Assembly (NCBI GenBank): GCA_023416735.1
Contig: JAEZGX010000005.1
Coordinates: forward strand, 62,001 to 126,000
Source: Verrucomicrobiota bacterium
GTDB lineage: Bacteria; Verrucomicrobiota; Verrucomicrobiia; Opitutales; Opitutaceae
Reading direction: 5' to 3'
DNA length: 64,000 nt
Within the stretch, counting starts at the first letter, position 1, and every line of letters begins with the position of its first letter. Positions 8,947 through 16,600 of the stretch are shown in pieces. The position numbers and the translations under genes were made by a program. The notes under the pieces are model-generated. The model searched no databases, was not told the DNA's origin, and saw only the letters and a program-made list of their open reading frames with translations.

Positions 8947-10271
8947 AACGAATCCTCTTCGTCGCGTATCACTTCCCTCCGCACGGCGGCGCCGCCGTCC
9001 AACGGTCGCTGAAGTTCGTGAAATATCTTCCGTCGTTCGACATAGAGCCGACGGTCCTCACCGGCGTGGGTGCAACGGACCGGCGATGGAGCCCACCCGA
9101 CGAAACGCTCGCCACCGAAATTCCTCCCGAGGTTGAAGTGGTCCGCACCCCGTGGCCAGCCGGGTCGCGCGACGAACGCCTGGCCGCCGAAGCCGGCCGG
9201 CTCGATCTCGCCACCCGGCTCGTTGGAGAAAAACGCCTCGAAGCAATCTTCGTTTCGATGTCGCCGTTTTCGGACGCGGCATTTGCCACCGCCCTCTCGA
9301 AGCAATGTGGCATTCCCTGGATTGCCGATCTCCGTGATCCGTGGGCTCTTGACGAGTTCCAGGTCTATCGCACCCGCTGGCATCGCGAGCGAAACTGCCG
9401 AGCCATGCGCCGGGCTTTGTTGACGGCGTCATTGATCGTCATGAACACCCCCGAAGCCGCGGCTGCGCTCGGAAAGACGTTTCCCGAATTCGAGGCGCGC
9501 AGCGTCAGCATCCCCAACGGCTTCGATCTCGAGGATCTGCCTCCCGCGACGCCTCCGCCGCGCAACGAAAAATTCACCATCGTTCACGCCGGCTTTCTCC
9601 ACGCCGCCGCCGGGCTGCGCCAGCGGCGTCGCCCCTGGCAATACCGTCTGCTCGGACGGATAGAGATGGGCGTCGAAATTCTTCCGCGCTCACACTACTA
9701 CCTTTTGCAAGCACTCGAACAGTGGCGACAAGAAGACCCCTCGATCGAAGCGCGCGTCCTGTTCCTTCTCGTCGGCGAAACCCGCGCCATCGACCGCGAA
9801 CTCGTCGCCCACTCGCCCGTGGCCTCGATGACGAAATTCACGGGTTACCTCCCCCACAACGAGAGCGTTCGCGCCGTCCGCGAAGCGGACCTGCTTTTCC
9901 TGCCCATGCACAAACTTCCCGCCGGCAAGCGCGCCAGCATCGTTCCGGGCAAGACCTACGAATACATCGCCAGCGGCCGTCCAATCCTCGCGCCGGTTCC
10001 GGATGGCGATGCCAAAGAAATCCTCACCCGCGCGCGCACCGGACTCGTTTGCGAACCGGACAATGTCGAACAGATGGTCGCGCATCTTCGCCGTCAATAC
10101 AGCGCCTGGGTCGGCGGCGAACCGTCGCTGAAAGTCGACCGCGCCTACATCGGCCGCTTCGAGAGACGCGAACTCGCGCGCCAGCTTGCGGATCACGTGC
10201 GAAAGCTCGTCACCCCGACCGAGATCCCCGAAGCCAGCGACCGTGCTACCGGTGTGGCAGCTGCGAATTGA
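8943..10271 (+). CDS. Glycosyltransferase, GT4-like
   Basis: A 442-residue GT-B glycosyltransferase. The N-terminal acceptor domain opens 'ILFVAYHFPPHGGAAVQRSLKFVKYL', a common WbuB/GT4-like start. The donor domain has 'FTIVHAGFLHAAAG', 'FTGYLPHNESVRAVREADLLFLPM' and 'PGKTYEYIASGRPILAPVPDGDAKEIL'. The ATG at 8943 overlaps the acyltransferase stop; the same frame stays open upstream, but that part is out-of-frame coding sequence of the acyltransferase. It likely adds one sugar to a lipid-linked intermediate at the cytoplasmic membrane. Confidence 0.85.
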   Translation: MKRILFVAYHFPPHGGAAVQRSLKFVKYLPSFDIEPTVLTGVGATDRRWSPPDETLATEIPPEVEVVRTPWPAGSRDERLAAEAGRLDLATRLVGEKRLEAIFVSMSPFSDAAFATALSKQCGIPWIADLRDPWALDEFQVYRTRWHRERNCRAMRRALLTASLIVMNTPEAAAALGKTFPEFEARSVSIPNGFDLEDLPPATPPPRNEKFTIVHAGFLHAAAGLRQRRRPWQYRLLGRIEMGVEILPRSHYYLLQALEQWRQEDPSIEARVLFLLVGETRAIDRELVAHSPVASMTKFTGYLPHNESVRAVREADLLFLPMHKLPAGKRASIVPGKTYEYIASGRPILAPVPDGDAKEILTRARTGLVCEPDNVEQMVAHLRRQYSAWVGGEPSLKVDRAYIGRFERRELARQLADHVRKLVTPTEIPEASDRATGVAAAN

Positions 10272-10291
10272 TTCCACATAGGGAATTTTTT
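10270..10291 (+). terminator. Possible weak terminator
   Basis: ATTCC (10271-10275) can pair with GGAAT (10282-10286), and a run of T residues (10286-10292) follows, right after the upstream stop codon. The stem is only five base pairs, so termination would be weak at best. Confidence 0.3.
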
Positions 10292-10292
10292 T

Positions 10293-10487
10293 AGGTCCAT
10301 ATCAGGGTCTATATAGCCTGAGCGGGCTTGTCACAGTCCGCCGCTCCTGTCGCTCTACTTCGCATCGCGAACTCACCTGAGATTCGCTCCAGCGACGGTT
10401 CCATCCAGCCGGAATGCACCGAAATGGCGGCAGCGTCTCCGCCCGAAACCCCACTCAGCGGCCACTCTCGCCGCTCCGCTTTCTGCC
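10293..10487 (+). promoter_or_regulatory. Leader region before the first Wzm/Wzt pair
   Basis: This is the longest non-coding gap in the polysaccharide island (216 bases from the previous stop). It begins with an AT-rich stretch holding a near direct repeat, GGTCCATATC and GGGTCTATAT, unlike the GC-rich surroundings. The position suggests a promoter for the export genes. No precise -35/-10 pair can be assigned, and no convincing small gene is visible in the rest of the gap. Confidence 0.35.
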
Positions 10488-11321
10488 ATGCAGCACCTCG
10501 TCATCGAAGCCGGCGGCACCGAACGCCAATATTGGCGCGACCTCTGGCGCTATCGTGAACTTTTCTACTTTCTCGCCTGGCGCGACATCCTCGTCCGCTA
10601 CAAGCAAACTGTCATCGGGGTCGCGTGGTCGGTGCTGCGGCCCGTGCTCACGATGGCCGTCTTGTCCGTGATCTTCGGTCGCGTCGCCAAGCTGCCTTCC
10701 GGGGACGTGCCATATCCATTGATGGTTTTTTGCGGTCTGTTGCCGTGGCACTTCTTCGCGACCGCTCTCACCGAGAGCAGCAGCAGCCTGGTCAACAACT
10801 CGAACATGATTTCGAAGGTTTACTTCCCAAGGCTGGTGGTGCCCGCCGGCAGCGTGATCACCAGTCTCGTCGATTTGATGATCTCCATCGGCCTGCTCGC
10901 GCTGCTGCTGATGTTCTATGGCATCGCCCCGAGCTCACACGTGGTCACACTCCCGCTGTTCATCATCCTGGCTTTCGGTGCCGCCTTCGGCGTTGGCCTC
11001 TGGGTCTCGGCTCTCATGGTCCGGTATCGGGATTTTCGATACGTGATCCCTTTTGTGGTTCAATTCGGACTCTACCTCTCGCCGGTAGGTTTCAGCAGCA
11101 CCTTCGCTGCGCCCCATATTTTGCCGGCGGGATGGGAACTCCTCTACTGGCTCAATCCGGTGGCCGGCGTGATCGATGGATTCCGGTGGGCGATTCTCGG
11201 TGGCAGCCAGGTGCTTAACCTTCCCGGCTTGCTGCTCTCTTGTGCCGTGATCGCCTTCATGCTCCTGACCGGCCTCCGCTACTTCCGGCGCACCGAGCAA
11301 ACCTTCGCCGATATTATCTAA
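10488..11321 (+). CDS. ABC-2 polysaccharide export permease (Wzm-like), first copy
   Basis: A 277-residue inner-membrane permease with six predicted transmembrane segments. The N-terminal amphipathic part 'YWRDLWRYRELFYFLAWRDILVRYKQTVIGVAWSVLRP' is the hallmark of O-antigen/polysialic-type ABC-2 permeases. It would export undecaprenyl-linked glycan together with the ATPase encoded next. The Wzm/Wzt pair is separated by a 53-base spacer. A second, diverged pair lies at 36951-39004. Confidence 0.92.
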   Translation: MQHLVIEAGGTERQYWRDLWRYRELFYFLAWRDILVRYKQTVIGVAWSVLRPVLTMAVLSVIFGRVAKLPSGDVPYPLMVFCGLLPWHFFATALTESSSSLVNNSNMISKVYFPRLVVPAGSVITSLVDLMISIGLLALLLMFYGIAPSSHVVTLPLFIILAFGAAFGVGLWVSALMVRYRDFRYVIPFVVQFGLYLSPVGFSSTFAAPHILPAGWELLYWLNPVAGVIDGFRWAILGGSQVLNLPGLLLSCAVIAFMLLTGLRYFRRTEQTFADII

Positions 11322-11374
11322 ACTGAGCCGGTCTCCCGTCCCCTGGACCTTAATACCTTTCTCGCGAACCTCCC

Positions 11375-12703
11375 ATGAGCGACGTCGTCATCGAAGTGGA
11401 GAACGTCTCCAAGCGCTATCGCATCGGCGGCGCGCCGTCTAAACACGATGGATTGCGCCATGCGATTGAAGCCGCCGTCCGCTCGCCGTGGCGCTGGGTG
11501 CGGGAACGTTCTCGCGAACAACCCGCCGAGGACACTTCTTTCTGGGCCCTGCGCGACGTGTCGTTCTCCGTAAGTCGTGGAGACATTGTCGCCATCATCG
11601 GACGCAATGGTGCCGGGAAATCCACGTTGCTCAAGATTCTCAGCCGAATCACGCCGCCTACCTCCGGGCGCATTTTATTGCACGGGCGTGTCTCGAGCCT
11701 CCTCGAGGTCGGCACCGGTTTTCATGCCGAACTTACCGGTCGAGAAAACATCTTCCTCAATGGCGCCATCCTCGGCATGCGTCGGGCGGAGATCACTCGC
11801 AAGTTCGACGAGATTGTCGCGTTTGCCGAGATCGGCCGTTTTTTGGACACTCCCGTGAAGCGCTACTCAAGCGGCATGTATGTTCGCCTCGCTTTCGCTG
11901 TCGCCGCGCATCTCGAACCCGAAATCCTAATCGTCGACGAAGTCCTCGCCGTGGGAGACGCCGCGTTCCAGCGGAAGTGCATGGGAAAAATGGGCGAGGT
12001 CGCAGGCCAGGGACGAACAATCCTCTTCGTTAGCCACAACATGGCCGCCGTTTCTCATCTCTGCCGCCGCGGTGTGGTGCTCCAGTCTGGGAACGTGAAG
12101 TTCGTCGGTTCCCAGACCGAGGCGCTCCAGGCTTACCTTGGGTCCAGCGGCGAGCGTTCGATGGATTTCCGCCAGCGGCCGGACCGCGCCGGCACTGGCG
12201 CCGTCAAAATCGTCGCAGCAGACGTGCGCGACAACGAGGGCAACAACATCGATTGCGTGCCTTCCGGTGAGGACGTCGAGTTCGTGCTCTACTTCGAAAA
12301 TCACTCTCGCCCTGCACCCTCAAACATCGTCGTGAGTCTCGAGGTGAAAACTGGCCTGGGAACGCGCGTTTTTCTCCAGCACAATCGCCTCAGTGGAGAT
12401 TACTTCTCCCGCCTTCCCGACTCCGGCGCGTTTATCTGCCACATCAAGAATCTCCCCCTGCCCGCCGGACGCTACCAGATCGGCTTCAGCATCCTCGGCG
12501 AAAACGGGCATCTGCCGTTTCTCGATCTTCTCGAGGACGCTTTCGAACTCGTCGTAGTCGACGGAAACTTCTTCGGCACGGGCGAGGTTCCGCCCGCCTC
12601 GCACGGAGTCTGTCTCGTTCGCGGTCGCTGGCGGCTTGATGCCTCCGCGCGCGCGCCGGTCACACCCGAAGCGGCTGGAGATCCGACGCTGACGGTGGCC
12701 TGA
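11375..12703 (+). CDS. ABC transporter ATPase with Wzt C-terminal glycan-binding domain, first copy
   Basis: A 442-residue ATPase subunit of a polysaccharide exporter. Walker A is 'GRNGAGKST', the signature is 'YSSGMYVRLAFA' and Walker B is 'ILIVDEVLAVGD'. After the nucleotide-binding domain (about residues 1-260) comes a C-terminal beta-sandwich region ('VKIVAADVRDNEGN', 'GEDVEFVLYFENHS'). In Wzt proteins this domain recognises the terminal modification of the O-antigen before export. The extended C-terminus argues that the substrate chain has a capping residue made by one of the neighbouring modification enzymes. Confidence 0.92.
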   Translation: MSDVVIEVENVSKRYRIGGAPSKHDGLRHAIEAAVRSPWRWVRERSREQPAEDTSFWALRDVSFSVSRGDIVAIIGRNGAGKSTLLKILSRITPPTSGRILLHGRVSSLLEVGTGFHAELTGRENIFLNGAILGMRRAEITRKFDEIVAFAEIGRFLDTPVKRYSSGMYVRLAFAVAAHLEPEILIVDEVLAVGDAAFQRKCMGKMGEVAGQGRTILFVSHNMAAVSHLCRRGVVLQSGNVKFVGSQTEALQAYLGSSGERSMDFRQRPDRAGTGAVKIVAADVRDNEGNNIDCVPSGEDVEFVLYFENHSRPAPSNIVVSLEVKTGLGTRVFLQHNRLSGDYFSRLPDSGAFICHIKNLPLPAGRYQIGFSILGENGHLPFLDLLEDAFELVVVDGNFFGTGEVPPASHGVCLVRGRWRLDASARAPVTPEAAGDPTLTVA

Positions 12704-12716
12704 GCACACCCGCCCG

Positions 12717-13580
12717 ATGTCGCTGATCGTCTTCCATGCCTCGCAAGGCCGGCTGGGCAACCAGTTGTTTCACCTGGCCGCACTCGACAAGATGTGCCGC
12801 TTCCACGATGTCGGTATTCTTATCGGCAGCCGCGGGCTGCGCCAAAACTTCGTGTGGAAACGGCGTAACGTAATCATCCTGTCCCGGCGCGCGGATCGTC
12901 TTTGCCGTTTGCTGCGTTCTCTCGCGGCGAGAGGCCTCGCTTCCTATTACACCGAGGAAAAACTCACCGAGGGCGTGCCGTGTTCCTTCGAGTCGGGTCG
13001 GCTGGAGCGGAAAACCCGCAGCCTCGTGCCCCTCTCGTTTGTTGAAAACGCATACCTGCAGTCCGATGCCTGGATCGGCGAAAAGTTCCGTCAACGTCTT
13101 CACTTCAAATCGGAGACCCTTCAGGCCGTCGACGCCTTCGCGGCGCAGCACTCCATTGCTTGGGCCACGACAATTTTCGTTCACGTCCGTCGAACCGATT
13201 ACACCGGGTTCTCGATCAACGATTCCGGGTCCGTCGCTCTTCCGGCCTCCTACTATCGACAGGGTATTCAAAAACTGGAGACTCAGCTTCGCGTCTCGAC
13301 CGTGTTGATCGTGACGGACGATCCGCAGTATGCGACCGACGAATTCGCCGACGTCTCGCGCAAAATCGTCGTGAGCCGCTCACCCGACTTCGATCTCTGC
13401 GTCATGAGCCGCTGCGCCACCGGCGTTTTGTCCGCCAGCAGTTTTTCTTGGTGGGGTGCAATGCTCGGGCCGTTGCGTGCGAGACCCGTCGCTCCGCGAC
13501 ATTGGATTGGCTGGAGAGTTGGCACCACCATCCCCTCGGCAGTCGTGTCGAGGGCTTTCGAAGCGGTGCCCGTCATGTGA
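12717..13580 (+). CDS. Glycosyltransferase family 11-like (alpha-1,2-fucosyltransferase-like)
   Basis: A 287-residue protein with the GT11 layout: N-terminal 'HASQGRLGNQLFHLAAL', the GDP-sugar-binding segment 'FVHVRRTDYTGF' (canonical HxRRxDY), 'VTDDPQYATDEF' and the C-terminal 'LSASSFSWWGAMLG'. Known members transfer L-fucose from GDP-fucose in alpha-1,2 linkage. No GDP-fucose genes lie in the window, so the donor may be made elsewhere or differ. It starts 14 bases after the Wzt stop and probably belongs to the same transcript. Confidence 0.8.
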   Translation: MSLIVFHASQGRLGNQLFHLAALDKMCRFHDVGILIGSRGLRQNFVWKRRNVIILSRRADRLCRLLRSLAARGLASYYTEEKLTEGVPCSFESGRLERKTRSLVPLSFVENAYLQSDAWIGEKFRQRLHFKSETLQAVDAFAAQHSIAWATTIFVHVRRTDYTGFSINDSGSVALPASYYRQGIQKLETQLRVSTVLIVTDDPQYATDEFADVSRKIVVSRSPDFDLCVMSRCATGVLSASSFSWWGAMLGPLRARPVAPRHWIGWRVGTTIPSAVVSRAFEAVPVM

Positions 13581-13605
13581 CCTCGACGTTCGTCGAAGTC
13601 CCGCC

Positions 13606-16600
13606 ATGAACCCTGTTCTTCCAGGTTCACGTCGCATCTCCCCTGACGCGGCCCTGCATCGCTTCGTCCGCCGCTTCATATTGCTTGCCGCTCTGCTAAG
13701 CATCTCGACGACTGCCGTCAGCCAAACGCTCGTCCCGCGCGCCGGCTGGACCATTTCATTTGTTGATAGCGAGGAGCTGACGAGCGGCTCCTGGGGTCCC
13801 GCCACCCCCGCGAGCAGTGTGATCGATGGCAACCCAAACACCTTCTGGCACACGCAGTGGTTAAACGCGCAGCCCGCCTTCCCTCACGAGCTCCAGATCG
13901 ATCTCGGCGTCGTGCGCAGTCTCACTGGGTTTAGTCACTTGCCTCGTCAGGACGGCCGTCTGAACGGACGCATCGCACAGTATGAATTCTTCGTCAGTGT
14001 CGACGGAGCGACTTGGGGAGCATCCGTTGCCGCCGGGACCTTCGCCAACACAGCCGCGGAAACCACCGTGCCCTTCCCTGCCGTCGTTGGGCGCTACGTG
14101 CGGCTGCGCGCGTTGAGCACATACGACCCTTATGGATTCGCCGCTTCTGTCGCCGAACTCAACCTGTTAACCGACAATCAGGCACCCGAGAGCGAGATCG
14201 TTGCGCCCATAGACGACGTCACCATCGCGGTTGGCCAGAGCGTCACGTTCGAGGGCAGCGGTTCCGATGCTGACGGACATACGCCGTTGGCCTACCGTTG
14301 GACATTCGGAACCGGTTCGGGGGTACCCGACAGCCACAGCCAAAACCCCGGGGCCGTTCAATTCAACCAAGCCGGCAGCTTCCTCGTGAGACTCGCGACG
14401 ACCGATGCCTTGGGCCAGGTTGATCCGACGCCCGCCACGCGCACCGTCTTGGTGCAAAACAGTGCGTCCAGTTTTCCAATCCCGCGAGCCGGCTGGTCCG
14501 TCGCTTATGTCGACAGCCAGGAACTAAAAAGCGGCTCGTGGGGTCCCGCCACCCCTGCGACCAACGCGATCGATGGCAACCCCGCTACCTTCTGGCACAC
14601 CGAATGGTTCAACGCCCAGAAGCCTTTTCCTCACGAGATTCAGATCGACATGGGGGCCCTTCATCACGTCACCGGCTTCCGCCATCTGCCGCGACAGGAT
14701 GACATTATCAACGGCCGCATAGCTCAGTTCGAATTCTTCGTGAGCAGCGACGGCAACAATTGGGGAAGCCCCGTCGCTACCGGCACCTTCGCCAACACTC
14801 TTGCCGAGAGCACGATCCCCTCGACACCGAAATTCGGCCGCTATGTCCGGCTGCGCGCCTTGAGCACCTACGACTCGCACGGTTTCGCCGCCTCGCTCGC
14901 CGAGCTGAACGTTCTCACCGACAACCAAGCGCCCAACGGCTCAATCTCTTCGCCGTCGTCCACCATCACGATCGCCGCCGGCCAGACTGTCACATTCAAT
15001 GGCGGCGGCTCCGATCCCGATGGCCATGTTCCATTGTCGTTTCACTGGTCGTTCGGCGCCGGCTCGGGCCTGTCCGATAGCACCGCGCAAAATCCCGGCG
15101 CGCTCGCGTTCAACACTCCGGGCACCTACACCGTCCGCCTCACCGTCACCGATGCGCAGGGTCAGCCCGATCCGACTCCCGCAACCTGCACCGTCATTGT
15201 TCAAAGCGGCACACCAGAGCACCTGCTACCGCGCCTCGGATGGACTATCAGCTTTGTCGACAGTGAGGAGTTGAAAAGTGGATCGTGGGGCCCCGCGACA
15301 CCTGCTACGAATGCCATCGATGGCAATGCCTCCACGTTTTGGCACACCGAGTGGTTCAACGTTCAGCGCCCCTTCCCGCACGAGATCCAGATAGATCTTG
15401 GTGTCGCCTACAACGTCACCGGCTTTCGTCATCTGCCGCGGCAGGACGGCCTTCTCAACGGTCGGATCGCGCAGTTCGAATTCTACGTGAGCACCGATGG
15501 CGCGAACTGGGGCACGCCCACCGCGAGCGGCACGCTACCCAACACTGCAGCGCAGTCGCATGTGCCTTCTACACCAAAACTGGGCCGCTTTGTCCGTCTC
15601 CGCGCGCTGAGCACCTACGACAGCTACGGCTTCGCCGCATCCCTGGCCGAATTCAACGTCGTCACGGACAATCAAGCCCCCGACGCCACGATCACGAGTC
15701 CCGCATCGGATGTCGCGATCAACGCCGGACAGACCGTCACCTTCGCCGGTGCCGGCTCCGACCCCGATCAACATACCCCTCTTGCGTATCTGTGGACCTT
15801 CGGGTCCGGCTCGGGGGTTCCCCAAAGCAACCTCCAGAATCCCGTCGCAGTCCGGTTCGATATTCCCGGCACCTACACCGTCCGTCTCGCCGTCACCGAC
15901 TCCCGCGGGCAGTCCGATCCCGTCCCGGCTACGCGCATCATCACCGTTTCGAATTCGACGCCTGTATTCACGATTCCGCGACAAAGCTGGACGATCGCCT
16001 TCGTCGACAGCCAGGAGACGAAAAGCGGCTCATGGGGGCCCGCCACGCCCGCTACGAGCGCGATCGACGGCGACCCGTCCACTTTCTGGCACACCGAATG
16101 GTTCGCGGCCCAGCCGTCGTTTCCCCACGAAATTCAAGTCGATCTCGGAGTTGCGTTCAGCGTCGCAGGCTTTCGCCACCTTCCACGGCAGGATGGCAAT
16201 ATTGCCGGTCGCATCTCCGCTTTCGAACTCTACGTCAGTGCTGACGGACTCAACTGGGGAACGCCTGTCGCTACCGGCACCTTTCCCAACACCTCCACTG
16301 AGAGCACCATTTACAGCACGATAAAAACTGGCCGCTACGTTCGATTTCGCGCGCTCGGCAACTACGACAGCTACGGTTTCGCCGCCTCTCTGGCCGAGTT
16401 CAATCTCCTCACCAACAATCGCCCGCCGGAAAGCACCATTTCGACACCGACCGGTTCCGTGACCATCGCCGCGGGCGAAACCGTTACCTTCAACGGCAGC
16501 GGCTCGGATCCCGACAGCCACTCCCCTCTCACCTATCGCTGGTCGTTTGGCACCGGCTCCGGCGTGCCCGACAGCACCGTGCAGAATCCGGGCGCCGTTC

